Source of the DNA: Oscillospiraceae bacterium
GTDB taxonomy: Bacteria > Bacillota > Clostridia > Oscillospirales > Oscillospiraceae
DNA: 46,470 bases
NCBI GenBank assembly: GCA_017461445.1
Contig: JAFTXW010000028.1
Coordinates: 1 to 46,470 of the forward strand
Reading direction: 5' to 3'
Below, one piece after another: positions 35,347 through 43,691 of this stretch (its first letter is position 1; each line of letters starts with the position of its first letter). The position numbers were made by a program, and so were the translations under genes. The notes under the pieces were generated by a model. It ran no database searches. It saw only the letters and a list, made by a program, of their open reading frames with translations, and was not told where the DNA came from.

Positions 35347-36477
35347 TTAGATCCTTCTGGCTAATTTTGCAGAATATTCCCGGCGGAATTCCGCAAAGCA
35401 GCCTTCATCCAGGGCCTCCCGAATCTTTTCCATCAGCTTATTGTAGAAATACAGGTTGTGCATAACGGACAGGCGCAGGGCCAGCGTTTCCTCAGCCACA
35501 AACAGATGGCGGATATAAGCACGGCTGTAACGGCGGCACACGGGGCAGTCACACTTAGGATCGATGGGATTCTGATCCAGCTGGTACTTGGCATTTTTCA
35601 GGTTGATGGCACCCTCCCAGGTGAAGAGCCGGGCATGGCGGGCATTCCGGGCGGGCATGACACAGTCGAAGAAGTCCACGCCCCGGGCTACGGCTTCAAT
35701 GATATTTGTGGGGGTACCCACGCCCATAAGGTAGCGTGTCTTATCTTTGGGCATATGGGGCTCTACCGCTTCGATGATGTCGTACATCTCCTCAGCAGTC
35801 TCGCCAACTGCCAGTCCGCCGATGGCATAGCCGGGCAAGTCCAGATCGGCGATGCGCTTCATGTGGTCGATACGGATGTCGGCGTAGGTGCCGCCCTGGT
35901 TGATGCCCCAGAGCATCTGCTGGGGGTTCACCGTATCCGGCAGGCTGTTCAGGCGGGCATTTTCTTCTTTGCAGCGGACCAGCCAGCGGTAGGTGCGGTC
36001 CACGCTCTTCTGGACATAGTCCCGGGGAGAGGGATTCTCAATGCACTCGTCAAAGGCCATGCAGATGTCGCTGCCCAGATTGGACTGGATCTGCATACTT
36101 TCCTCGGGGCCCATGAAAATCTTCCGTCCGTCGATATGAGAGGCGAAGTAAACGCCCTCCTCTTTGATTTTCCGCAGACCTGCCAGACTGAACACCTGGA
36201 AGCCGCCGGAGTCCGTCAGAATGGGGCCGTCCCAGGTCATAAACTTGTGCAGGCCGCCCATTTCGCGAACCACCTTATCGGTGGGCCGCAGATGCAGATG
36301 GTAGGTGTTGCTCAGCTCCACTTGGCAGCCGATGTCCTTCAGATCCTTGGCACTGAGACCGCCCTTGATGGCACCCTGCGTGCCGACATTCATAAATACA
36401 GGGGTCTGAACCGTGCCATGGGCGCAGGTAAATTCACCCCGGCGGGCTTTTCCCTCGGTTTTCTTTAATTCAAACAT
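35347..36477 (-). CDS. tgt: tRNA-guanine transglycosylase
   Basis: Tgt exchanges guanine at the wobble position of GUN anticodons for the queuosine precursor preQ1. The 376-residue protein has DSGGFQVFSL with an active-site Asp at 89, and the GGLAVGE and GVGTP segments of the substrate pocket. The zinc site is CDCPVCRR followed by the IRHLF His. AAGGAG precedes the ATG. It begins one base after the acetyltransferase gene and is followed by yajC after 69 bases. Confidence 0.97.
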   Translation of the reverse strand: MFELKKTEGKARRGEFTCAHGTVQTPVFMNVGTQGAIKGGLSAKDLKDIGCQVELSNTYHLHLRPTDKVVREMGGLHKFMTWDGPILTDSGGFQVFSLAGLRKIKEEGVYFASHIDGRKIFMGPEESMQIQSNLGSDICMAFDECIENPSPRDYVQKSVDRTYRWLVRCKEENARLNSLPDTVNPQQMLWGINQGGTYADIRIDHMKRIADLDLPGYAIGGLAVGETAEEMYDIIEAVEPHMPKDKTRYLMGVGTPTNIIEAVARGVDFFDCVMPARNARHARLFTWEGAINLKNAKYQLDQNPIDPKCDCPVCRRYSRAYIRHLFVAEETLALRLSVMHNLYFYNKLMEKIREALDEGCFAEFRREYSAKLARRI

Positions 36478-36478
36478 G

Positions 36479-37039
36479 TCATTTCTCCTTATGGGGGTTA
36501 TACATCACATACATTTTTCCGGGCTCGTCAATGCCCCGAACAGTAGGCGTTACGACATCTTTCAAATAAGTGAATCCGCATTTTTCTACTACCCGCCGGG
36601 AGCGGTCATTGTGGTCAAAATGACCGCAGGTCAGATAATCGAAGTTCAGAACATCAAAGCAATAGCGAATTACCGCCTGAACGGCTTCCGGCATCAGACC
36701 ACGGCCCCAGTAGTCTTTGCTCAGCACATAGCCTACTTCCCTGCCCTGCAGATGTTCCTTCAGCCCGGCATCCTCGTCCCGGGGTTCCAAGCCAAGAGAA
36801 CCGATGACCTTGCCGTTTTCCTTCAATTCCAGAGCGAAAGTCTTTTTGTGACGGATAAAAGAGGACAGAATACGCTCGGATTCTTCCGGAGACTGGTGAT
36901 GATTCCACCCAGCCTTTTCACCAACGCCTTCTATGCTGGCGTACTCATAAAAATCATGCAGATCCGTTTCCTTCCAGGCCCGCAGGATCAGGCGGTCAGT
37001 TTCAATGCGGATGTCGGTTACATCAATGGGTGCGTTCAT
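36479..37039 (-). CDS. GNAT-family N-acetyltransferase (RimJ/RimL type)
   Basis: I start it at the ATG at 37039 (MNAPIDVTDIRIETDRL), since GGAAGGAG lies just upstream, giving 186 residues. RIETDRLILRAWKETD is the usual opening of the RimJ/RimL acetyltransferases. The acetyl-CoA loop is VLSKDYWGRGLMPEAVQAVI, and NDRSRRVVEKCGF is the conserved last helix. These enzymes acetylate protein N-termini or small molecules; the substrate is unknown. A near-perfect promoter lies at 37074-37102, and tgt probably shares the transcript. Confidence 0.9.
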   Translation of the reverse strand: MNAPIDVTDIRIETDRLILRAWKETDLHDFYEYASIEGVGEKAGWNHHQSPEESERILSSFIRHKKTFALELKENGKVIGSLGLEPRDEDAGLKEHLQGREVGYVLSKDYWGRGLMPEAVQAVIRYCFDVLNFDYLTCGHFDHNDRSRRVVEKCGFTYLKDVVTPTVRGIDEPGKMYVMYNPHKEK

Positions 37040-37073
37040 ATGCAGTCTCCTTCCTTTTCTATGATGTATCGAC

Positions 37074-37102
37074 ATTATACAGTTAGGGCGTGAATTTTGC
37101 AA
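37074..37102 (-). promoter_or_regulatory. Sigma-A promoter for the acetyltransferase-tgt-yajC unit
   Basis: On the minus strand TTGCAA (37097-37102) and a perfect TATAAT (37074-37079) are 17 bases apart, 34 bases before the start codon. Confidence 0.8.
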
Positions 37103-37365
37103 GTAGTTTCCTTGAAAACCCAGAGAAAGCAGCAAGCAACTCCTCCTAAATGCACAGAGGGTATCATTCATATGGCATGTCTGAAACGGCTTATTTCAGC
37201 CTGGTTATTCTTTTGCAAAATTTTGTGGATAGTTTCGGAATATGGCCGATACTTTTGTTATATATTTGGCACCATACACAAAATTTAGGGATGTTTTTTG
37301 ACTTACAACCATTATGTGGTGCACGTTTCGCAGACGTTTGTCCACTGTACAAAATCATTTTCTTG
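37103..37365. other. Intergenic stretch upstream of the citrate operon, no gene seen
   Basis: The sequence is AT-rich with no frame of recognisable family or ribosome binding site. It holds a possible extra half-site for the operator downstream (TGTACAAA near 37346). Otherwise I see nothing in it. Confidence 0.4.
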
Positions 37366-37402
37366 TTGACAAAATGATGTTCGCGTGTATAATTGTATAC
37401 AT
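37366..37402 (+). promoter_or_regulatory. Promoter and GntR-type operator of the citrate operon
   Basis: A perfect TTGACA (37366-37371) and TATAAT (37388-37393) are 16 bases apart. TGTATA (37386-37391) and TATACA (37396-37401) form an inverted repeat, and ATTGTATACAT (37392-37402) is the kind of GTATAC-centred palindrome bound by FCD-type GntR regulators. It covers the -10 box, so binding would repress. The GntR/FCD regulator encoded second in the operon is the obvious candidate. Confidence 0.65.
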
Positions 37403-37442
37403 CAATGCAATAAGCACCCATTCCCTGAAAGGAGCAACCCTC

Positions 37443-38819
37443 ATGTTAGAGATTTCCAACAAGACAAACCTTCTGGAAAAGAAGTCATATAAGTATTCCC
37501 TGCAGGACGTGGCAGAGCCCAACCTGCAGCGGGATATCTACTCCTATGGCACCATTCCCAAGGTAGCCTTCAACCACCGCCGTGTACCCATGTCCATGCC
37601 CGAGGAGATCTGGATCACAGATACCTCCCTCCGGGACGGCCAGCAGTCTGTGGAGCCCTATAGCGTCGATCAGATTGTGAACATCTACAAGCTTCTCAGC
37701 AAGCTTGGCGGCCCCTACGGAATCATTCGCCAGACGGAGTTCTTTATCTACAGCAAGAAGGACCGGGAGGCCATCGAAAAGTGCATGAGCCTGGACCTGA
37801 AGTTCCCCGAGATTACCAGCTGGATCCGTGCCAGCAAGGAAGACTTCAAGCTGGTTCGTGACCTGGGTATCAAGGAGACCGGCATTCTGGTTTCCTGCTC
37901 CGACTACCACATCTTCAAAAAGATGAAAATGACCCGCCGCCAGGCCTTGGATCATTATCTTGGCACTGTCAAGGATGCTTTCAATGCCGGTGTCATCCCC
38001 CGCTGCCATCTGGAAGACATCACCCGCGCTGACTTCTACGGCTTCGTGGTTCCTTTTGTCAACGAGCTCCAGGCTTTGAGCCGGGAAGCAGGCATCCCTG
38101 TCAAAATCCGGGCCTGTGACACCATGGGCTACGGCGTTCCTTACACAGAAGCCGCCATGCCCCGAAGTGTTGCCGGTATCATCTACGGCTTGCAGCACTA
38201 CGCTGATGTTCCCAGCGAGTGCCTGGAGTGGCACGGCCACAACGATTTCTACAAGGCTGTCGCCAACGCCTCAACTGCATGGCTCTACGGTGCCTGCGCC
38301 GTCAACTGCTCCCTGCTTGGTATCGGTGAGCGGACCGGCAATGTGCCCCTGGAAGCCATGGTCTTTGAATACGCGTCCCTCCGGGGCTCTCTCGATGGCA
38401 TGGACACCACGGTCATTACCGAGATCGCGGACTATTTCGAGAATGAGATCGGATATCAGATCCCGCCCATGACCCCATTTGCAGGCTCCGCCTTCAATGT
38501 CACCCGTGCGGGTATCCATGCTGACGGTCTGATGAAGGATGAAGAGATCTACACCATTTTTGACACCAAAAAGATTTTGAACCGTCCTGCTACCGTGCAG
38601 ATCAGCAAGACCTCCGGCCTTGCTGGCATTGCCTACTGGGTCAATCAGCATTTCCGCCTGGAAGACAGCGACAAACTGGGCAAGCAGGATCCCCTGATCA
38701 TCGCAATGAAGGATTGGATCGATCAGGAATACGAGGATGGCCGTCAGAACGTGATGACCGACAGAGAACTGGAAGAGATGCTGGAACGTCTGGCCCCCGG
38801 CCGGTTCCGCCGCCGCTGA
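37443..38819 (+). CDS. Re-citrate synthase-like enzyme (homocitrate/isopropylmalate synthase family)
   Basis: The start is the ATG at 37443, preceded by AAAGGAG, giving 458 residues. The DRE-TIM metallolyase fold is shown by DTSLRDGQQS (Arg64, Asp65), the metal ligands HGHND (His264, His266), and GIGERTGNVPLEAM. The family condenses acetyl-CoA with a 2-oxoacid. In Clostridium kluyveri and other anaerobes a member of this family is the oxygen-sensitive Re-specific citrate synthase. The genes that follow encode aconitase and isocitrate dehydrogenase, not leucine or lysine enzymes. Citrate formation from oxaloacetate is therefore the best reading. Homocitrate or 2-isopropylmalate synthase activity is the alternative. 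Confidence 0.75.
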   Translation: MLEISNKTNLLEKKSYKYSLQDVAEPNLQRDIYSYGTIPKVAFNHRRVPMSMPEEIWITDTSLRDGQQSVEPYSVDQIVNIYKLLSKLGGPYGIIRQTEFFIYSKKDREAIEKCMSLDLKFPEITSWIRASKEDFKLVRDLGIKETGILVSCSDYHIFKKMKMTRRQALDHYLGTVKDAFNAGVIPRCHLEDITRADFYGFVVPFVNELQALSREAGIPVKIRACDTMGYGVPYTEAAMPRSVAGIIYGLQHYADVPSECLEWHGHNDFYKAVANASTAWLYGACAVNCSLLGIGERTGNVPLEAMVFEYASLRGSLDGMDTTVITEIADYFENEIGYQIPPMTPFAGSAFNVTRAGIHADGLMKDEEIYTIFDTKKILNRPATVQISKTSGLAGIAYWVNQHFRLEDSDKLGKQDPLIIAMKDWIDQEYEDGRQNVMTDRELEEMLERLAPGRFRRR

Positions 38820-38831
38820 TGGAGGTAACCT

Positions 38832-39476
38832 ATGAAAAACTACAAACCCACTTCCCTGGCGGATCAGGTTTTTGACCGCCTGGAAAACGATATTATTTTC
38901 GGCGTATATCCTCACGGCGAAATTCTTACAGAGCTAAAGCTCGTTGAACAGCTGGGCGTCAGCCGTACTCCCATCCGGGAGGCCTTGCGCCGCCTGGAGC
39001 ATGAACGGCTCATCGAGGATACTGCTAAGGGCTCCCGTGTTATCGGCATCACCCGGGAAGATGTACAGGACATTATGAATATCCGCCTGCATTTGGAAGG
39101 CCTTGCCGCTTACTATGCAACCATCAACATGACCTCCGAGGGCATTGATGAGCTTGCCCACATCGTAGACCTGCAAGACTTCTACTTCTCCAAGTGGGAT
39201 GTGGAGCATTTGCGCCAGGTGGATGATGAATTTCACGAGGCTATCTGCCGCCTGAGCAAGCGCACCGTCATAAAGGACACCCTGCTCCCCCTGCACCGCA
39301 AAACCCGCCGCTACCGCAAGATCGCCATGGAGGACCGGGAGCGGGCAACACACACCCTGCAGGAGCACCGGGAAATCTTCCAGGCCATCCTTTCCAAAAA
39401 TGCGGAACTGGCCAGCGAACTGTCTGTAAAGCATATCGAAAACGCGAAAGAACATATGTTGGGAAGAGGAAACTGA
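38832..39476 (+). CDS. GntR-family (FCD) regulator of the citrate operon
   Basis: The 214-residue protein has an N-terminal winged helix (about residues 8-70; LTELKLVEQLGVSRTPIREALRRLE). A C-terminal all-helical FCD ligand domain follows, with family metal-site residues in RLHLEGLAAYYA, DDEFHEAI and EHREIFQAI. FCD regulators commonly sense organic acids, often through a bound metal, so citrate or a related acid is a plausible effector. GGAGG precedes the ATG, 12 bases after the synthase stop; aconitase follows after one base. The operator candidate is at 37386-37402. Confidence 0.9.
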   Translation: MKNYKPTSLADQVFDRLENDIIFGVYPHGEILTELKLVEQLGVSRTPIREALRRLEHERLIEDTAKGSRVIGITREDVQDIMNIRLHLEGLAAYYATINMTSEGIDELAHIVDLQDFYFSKWDVEHLRQVDDEFHEAICRLSKRTVIKDTLLPLHRKTRRYRKIAMEDRERATHTLQEHREIFQAILSKNAELASELSVKHIENAKEHMLGRGN

Positions 39477-39477
39477 T

Positions 39478-41409
39478 ATGAGCATGACCATTGCACAGAA
39501 AATAATTGCGAAGCATCTTGTCTCCGGTGATATGACCCCCGGCAGCGAGGTTGCGCTGCGCATCGACCAGACCCTGACCCAGGATGCCACCGGAACGATG
39601 GCTTACCTGGAATTTGAGACCATGGGTATCCCCCGGGTCAAGACCGAGTTCTCCATCGCCTATGTTGACCACAATACCCTGCAGTGCGGCTTTGAAAACG
39701 GCGATGACCACCGCTATCTGCAGACAGTCACTGCCAAGCACGGTGTATATTTCTCCCGGCCCGGCAACGGCATTTGCCATCAGGTGCACCTGGAACGGTT
39801 CGGCAAGCCAGGCAAGACCCTGATTGGCTCCGACAGCCACACCCCCACCGGCGGCGGCATCGGCATGCTGGCCTTCGGCGCAGGCGGTCTGGACGTTGCC
39901 GTTGCCATGGGCGGCGGTGCTTACTACATCACCATGCCCAAGATGTTCAAGGTCAACCTGACGGGCAAGCTGAATCCCTATGTCACCGCCAAGGACGTTT
40001 CTCTGGAGCTGCTGCGCATCCTGTCCGTTAAGGGCGGCGTGGGTGCTATCGTGGAATGGGGCGGCCCTGGTGTTGCCACATTGTCCGTTCCCGAGCGCGG
40101 CACCATCACCAACATGGGAACCGAGCTGGGCGCAACCACCTCTATCTTCCCCTCTGACGAGATCACCCGTCAATTCCTGGCAGCCCAGGGCCGTGAGGAG
40201 GATTACGTTCCTCTGTCAAGTGATCCCGACGCAGTTTACGACCGGGTCATCGACATCGATCTGAGCACTTTGAAGCCCATGATCGCCTGCCCCCACAGCC
40301 CTGACAACGTAGTGGAAGTGGCTTCCCTCAAGGATGTAAAGGTCGACCAGGTCTGTATTGGCTCCTGCACCAATTCTTCCCTGCTTGACCTTCTGAAGGT
40401 CGCCGCCATGCTGAAGGGCAAGACCATCCATCCCTCCGTCAGCCTGTCCGTGTCCCCTGGCTCCCGACAGGTGCTGACCATGCTCTCTGACTGCGGCGCG
40501 CTGTCCGATATTCTGTCCAGCGGCGCAAGAGTACTGGAGTGCGCCTGCGGCCCCTGTATCGGCATGGGCTTCTCCCCCAATTCCGGCGGCGTGAGCCTGC
40601 GTACCTTCAACCGCAATTTCCTGGGCCGCAGCGGAACCAAGGATGGCCAGGTCTATCTGGTGTCCCCCGAGACCGCCGTTGCCTCTGCCCTGACCGGATA
40701 TATCACCGATCCCACTACCATCGGTGAGCCTGTGTCCGTAACGATGCCCGAGAAGTTCCTGGTCAATGACTCTGCTGTACTGGCTCCCGTTCCCGCAGAG
40801 GAATACGAGAAGACCGAAGTCCTGCGCGGCCCCAATATCAAGGAATTCCCCAAGAGCAAGCCCTTCACTGATTCCCTGAACGCCAAGCTGGTGCTGAAGG
40901 TGGGTGACAACATCACCACCGATCACATCATGCCCGCTGGCGCGAAGATACTCCCCTACCGCTCTAATATTCCTTACCTCAGCAAGTTCTGCTTCGAGGT
41001 CTGCGATCCCACCTTCTCCGAACGGGCAAAAGCCGCTGGCGATGGTGTAATCATCGGTGGCAGCAACTATGGTCAGGGTTCCTCCCGTGAGCACGCCGCG
41101 CTGGTTCCTATGTATCTTGGCATCCGCTGTGTTATCGCCAAGAGCTTTGCCCGCATCCACGTTGCCAACCTGATCAACGCAGGCATCCTGCCCCTGACCT
41201 TCGCGGATCCTGCTGACTATGACAAGCTGAGCCAGGATGCAGACCTTGCCATTGAGAATATCTTCTCCGGTATGGAATCCGGCTCCATCACCATTACCGA
41301 CCGTACCACCGGTCACAGCTTTACCGCCAACTGCAGCTTTACCGACCGCCAGAGAGCCATTCTCAAGGCCGGCGGCCTGCTGAACTACACCAAGGAGGGT
41401 GGACAATGA
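39478..41409 (+). CDS. Aconitate hydratase
   Basis: Aconitase isomerises citrate to isocitrate with a [4Fe-4S] cluster. The 643-residue protein is the shorter form, close in size to mitochondrial-type or putative bacterial aconitases rather than the roughly 890-residue AcnA. The cluster ligands are visible as CIGSCTNSS (Cys297) and CACGPCIG (Cys357, Cys360). The swivel domain holds GGSNYGQGSSREHAAL and IHVANLINAGILPL, with the catalytic Ser and Arg in the SSRE stretch. AGAGGA lies before the ATG. The stop overlaps the isocitrate dehydrogenase start by four bases. Confidence 0.95.
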   Translation: MSMTIAQKIIAKHLVSGDMTPGSEVALRIDQTLTQDATGTMAYLEFETMGIPRVKTEFSIAYVDHNTLQCGFENGDDHRYLQTVTAKHGVYFSRPGNGICHQVHLERFGKPGKTLIGSDSHTPTGGGIGMLAFGAGGLDVAVAMGGGAYYITMPKMFKVNLTGKLNPYVTAKDVSLELLRILSVKGGVGAIVEWGGPGVATLSVPERGTITNMGTELGATTSIFPSDEITRQFLAAQGREEDYVPLSSDPDAVYDRVIDIDLSTLKPMIACPHSPDNVVEVASLKDVKVDQVCIGSCTNSSLLDLLKVAAMLKGKTIHPSVSLSVSPGSRQVLTMLSDCGALSDILSSGARVLECACGPCIGMGFSPNSGGVSLRTFNRNFLGRSGTKDGQVYLVSPETAVASALTGYITDPTTIGEPVSVTMPEKFLVNDSAVLAPVPAEEYEKTEVLRGPNIKEFPKSKPFTDSLNAKLVLKVGDNITTDHIMPAGAKILPYRSNIPYLSKFCFEVCDPTFSERAKAAGDGVIIGGSNYGQGSSREHAALVPMYLGIRCVIAKSFARIHVANLINAGILPLTFADPADYDKLSQDADLAIENIFSGMESGSITITDRTTGHSFTANCSFTDRQRAILKAGGLLNYTKEGGQ

Positions 41410-42518
41410 ACGAAGTAAATCAGGCCTGTGCGGCCTTTCAGAAGCTGCTGGAGGAGCAGCTGGCTCGGATCGCCAATATGAACTGTGAAAAGACCGACTT
41501 CTCCACCAAGAAGACCGTCACCATCGGCGTCATAGACGGTGACGGTATCGGCCCCATCATCACCAAGCAGGCCGCCCGCGTTCTGGAAAAGCTCCTGGCG
41601 GACGAGATTGCCGCTGGCTCTATCGTCTTAAAGTACATCGAAGGCCTGACCATTGAGAACCGCATGGCCTGCGGCCAGCCTATTCCCTCTGATGTGCTGG
41701 CGCAGATCAAGTCCTGTGATGTTCTGCTGAAGGGCCCCACCACTACCCCCCACGGCGGTACCATGGAGAGTGCCAACGTTGCCATGCGCCGGGAGCTGGA
41801 TCTGTACGCCAATTGCCGTCCCGTGTCTATTCCCGAAAAGAATATCGACTGGATGTTCTTCCGGGAAAATACCGAGGGTGAATATGTTCTGGGCAGCCGG
41901 GGCGTGGAGCTTCCCGGTATGGCGGTAGATTTCAAGGTCACCACCGATTTGGGCACCCGCCGTATCGCGCGTGCGGCCTTTGACTACGCAAAAAACAATG
42001 GTAAGACCCACGTTTCCATTGTCACAAAGGCCAATATTATGAAAAAGACCGATGGTAAGTTCACCGCTATCGCCCATGAGGTCGCCAAGGATTACCCTGA
42101 AATCACGGTAGAGGACTACTATATTGATATCATGACCGCGAATCTGCTGAAAGACCCTCTGCGCCAGCAGTTCCAGGTGGTTCTTCTGCCCAACCTCTAC
42201 GGCGACATCATCACGGATGAAGCTGCTCAGATCCAGGGCGGCGTAGGCACCGCAGGCAGCTCTAACGTAGGCGACCGCTACGCTATGTTTGAGGCCATCC
42301 ACGGTTCTGCCCCCCGGATGATCGAGCGTGGCATGGGCGAATACGCCAATCCTGCCAGCATTATTAAGGCAGCAGCAATGCTGCTGCGCCACATCTGCCG
42401 CACCGAAGCTGCCGCAAAGCTGGAGAAAGCCATGGATGAATGCACAGTAATCGTCACCAGCGACGGTAAAAATGCAACCGCAGCCGAGTACGCGGATGCA
42501 TTGATGTCTCTTCTGTAA
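41406..42518 (+). CDS. Isocitrate dehydrogenase (isocitrate/isopropylmalate family)
   Basis: The 370-residue protein belongs to the beta-decarboxylating dehydrogenases. It shows GVIDGDGIGPIIT, then KGPTTTPHGG, the substrate loop MRRELDLYANCRP, FRENTEGEY and the metal and NAD segment PNLYGDIITDEAAQIQGGVG. The Ser/Asn positions in the substrate loop and the operon context fit isocitrate better than isopropylmalate. The length suits the NAD-dependent short type, but the cofactor is not settled by sequence. The product, 2-oxoglutarate, feeds glutamate synthesis. The start overlaps aconitase (ATGA); a hairpin follows at 42529-42553. Confidence 0.9.
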   Translation: MNEVNQACAAFQKLLEEQLARIANMNCEKTDFSTKKTVTIGVIDGDGIGPIITKQAARVLEKLLADEIAAGSIVLKYIEGLTIENRMACGQPIPSDVLAQIKSCDVLLKGPTTTPHGGTMESANVAMRRELDLYANCRPVSIPEKNIDWMFFRENTEGEYVLGSRGVELPGMAVDFKVTTDLGTRRIARAAFDYAKNNGKTHVSIVTKANIMKKTDGKFTAIAHEVAKDYPEITVEDYYIDIMTANLLKDPLRQQFQVVLLPNLYGDIITDEAAQIQGGVGTAGSSNVGDRYAMFEAIHGSAPRMIERGMGEYANPASIIKAAAMLLRHICRTEAAAKLEKAMDECTVIVTSDGKNATAAEYADALMSLL

Positions 42519-42528
42519 ATAACATACC

Positions 42529-42553
42529 GGGCCTGCTCAAACTGAGCAGGCCC
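42529..42553 (+). terminator. Terminator-like hairpin after the citrate operon
   Basis: GGGCCTGCTCA (42529-42539) and TGAGCAGGCCC (42543-42553) pair perfectly around a three-base loop. The T run after it is weak (AGTTGCTT). Confidence 0.7.
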
Positions 42554-42621
42554 AGTTGCTTATTCGTGGGTGGCATTAACGCTCCCCTACTGACTGGCTC
42601 AGCACATGCAAGTCCTGAATA

Positions 42622-42664
42622 CCAAAAATAAGAGGACATCCTTTGGATGTCCTCTTATTTTTGG
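42622..42664 (-). terminator. Terminator of the tRNA-Leu pair
   Basis: Two 20-base arms (42622-42641 and 42645-42664) pair perfectly around a three-base loop. On the minus strand the stem begins with the CCA end of the tRNA and ends in ATTTTTGG. Confidence 0.88.
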
Positions 42665-42749
42665 TGGGCGAGGCGGGACTTGAACCCGCACGTCCGCAGT
42701 GAACACTAGAACCTGAATCTAGCGAGTCTACCAATTCCACCACTCGCCC
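42662..42749 (-). tRNA. tRNA-Leu (anticodon CAG), copy 2
   Basis: The minus strand folds as a long-variable-arm tRNA with acceptor GGGCGAG / CTCGCCC, T-arm GCGGGTTCAAGTCCCGC, anticodon loop TTCAGGT (anticodon CAG) and an encoded CCA. It is 88 bases long including CCA and identical to the copy 25 bases upstream. Confidence 0.97.
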
Positions 42750-42774
42750 GTATAAAATTAAAGAAGAAAGAGAT

Positions 42775-42862
42775 TGGTGGGCGAGGCGGGACTTGAACCC
42801 GCACGTCCGCAGTGAACACTAGAACCTGAATCTAGCGAGTCTACCAATTCCACCACTCGCCC
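42775..42862 (-). tRNA. tRNA-Leu (anticodon CAG), copy 1
   Basis: Same structure and sequence as the copy at 42662-42749, nearest to the shared promoter at 42906-42934. A short GTTGAGC-GAAA-GCTCACC-like hairpin (42879-42896) precedes it in the transcript. Confidence 0.97.
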
Positions 42863-42905
42863 ATCTCTATTCTCTTCTCGGTGAGCTTTCGCTCAACGCT
42901 TGAAT

Positions 42906-42934
42906 ATAATAGCACGCCTTGCGAAATTTGTCAA
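42906..42934 (-). promoter_or_regulatory. Promoter of the tRNA-Leu pair
   Basis: On the minus strand a perfect TTGACA (42929-42934) and TATTAT (42906-42911) are 17 bases apart, about 44 bases before the first tRNA. Confidence 0.8.
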
Positions 42935-42961
42935 CACCTTTTTTCAAATTTCGGAAAATTT

Positions 42962-43156
42962 TTAATCCTTGTAATAGAGCATGCAATGGCAGTAACCCTT
43001 GTAGTTGGGATCCGCGATCTGCTCCCGGAACTCCTTGCAGATGCACTTGTTCTCCTCGCTGCGCTCCAAGCGGCAGGGGCAGTATCCGCCGGTGCGTTTC
43101 AGACCCTCTTTGATCGCCTTTACCATTTCCTGATCTTCATTCAGCCGAACAGCCAT
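42962..43156 (-). CDS. Ferredoxin-thioredoxin reductase catalytic-chain-like protein
   Basis: The best start is the ATG at 43156, after GGGAAG, giving 64 residues. The protein holds the CxC pairs CPC (26-28), CIC (38-40) and CHC (56-58), the pattern of the catalytic beta chain of ferredoxin-thioredoxin reductase. In that family these Cys bind a [4Fe-4S] cluster and form the redox-active disulfide, with a His near it. It is shorter at the N-terminus than the plant and cyanobacterial chain, and no variable chain gene is nearby. It probably passes electrons from ferredoxin to a thioredoxin or another disulfide partner, which is inferred. Confidence 0.85.
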   Translation of the reverse strand: MAVRLNEDQEMVKAIKEGLKRTGGYCPCRLERSEENKCICKEFREQIADPNYKGYCHCMLYYKD

Positions 43157-43211
43157 GTTTGTCACTTCCCTTCCCCTTTATTATAGCGGGGAATCCAATT
43201 CTGTCAATTCC

Positions 43212-43691
43212 CTATTCGTGTGTCACAATATGTGTAATACCGGGACGGGGATGCTGCACAATGTCTTTCAGGAAAACGGGATAGGCCCGGTATTTGTCAA
43301 GCTCCTCAATGGCGATCCAGTGCATATGCTCCGCAACACCATCCATCGTTTGGCTGTGACTGTTCAGCTCCTGCGTTCCTCGGGGCTTCATCAGGAAGTA
43401 AAAGGACAGCTCGTGGCAGTCCAGCTTGTCGATGGTACCCTCGCCCTCAAAGAAATTCTCGTGGATCACCGCCAGCCTGTCCACCTCGTAGCGGACGCCT
43501 GTTTCCTCTATGACCTCCCGTACCACCGCTTCTTCGGCGGTCTCACCCACATGGACGCCGCCGCCCACAGAGTAGAAATAATCGTCCCTGTCGTTTCCCG
43601 CCAGCAGAACACAGCCATCCTCAACGATGATGGCCGCCGCACGATAGCGGAACCATTTGTTTTCTTTTGTAAATCCGCAGTCGATGTTCAT
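43212..43691 (-). CDS. NUDIX hydrolase
   Basis: The start is the ATG at 43691 after GGGAGGG, giving 159 residues. The NUDIX box is complete: G44, E50, R58-E59, E62-E63 and G65 (GGVHVGETAEEAVVREVIEE). NUDIX enzymes hydrolyse nucleoside diphosphates linked to another group, often as housecleaning; the substrate is not known. The ATG overlaps the stop of the YdcF-type gene (ATGA at 43688-43691), so the two are co-translated. Confidence 0.93.
   Translation of the reverse strand: MNIDCGFTKENKWFRYRAAAIIVEDGCVLLAGNDRDDYFYSVGGGVHVGETAEEAVVREVIEETGVRYEVDRLAVIHENFFEGEGTIDKLDCHELSFYFLMKPRGTQELNSHSQTMDGVAEHMHWIAIEELDKYRAYPVFLKDIVQHPRPGITHIVTHE

Noticed and set aside
37443-38819. Reading the first gene of the citrate operon as leucine-pathway 2-isopropylmalate synthase
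   Set aside because: The neighbours are aconitase (four-domain with CGPC) and isocitrate dehydrogenase, not leuC/leuD/leuB. The regulatory LeuA domain expected at the C-terminus is not seen.
40216-41406. 396-residue open frame opposite aconitase
   Set aside because: Antisense shadow; aconitase motifs are intact on the plus strand.
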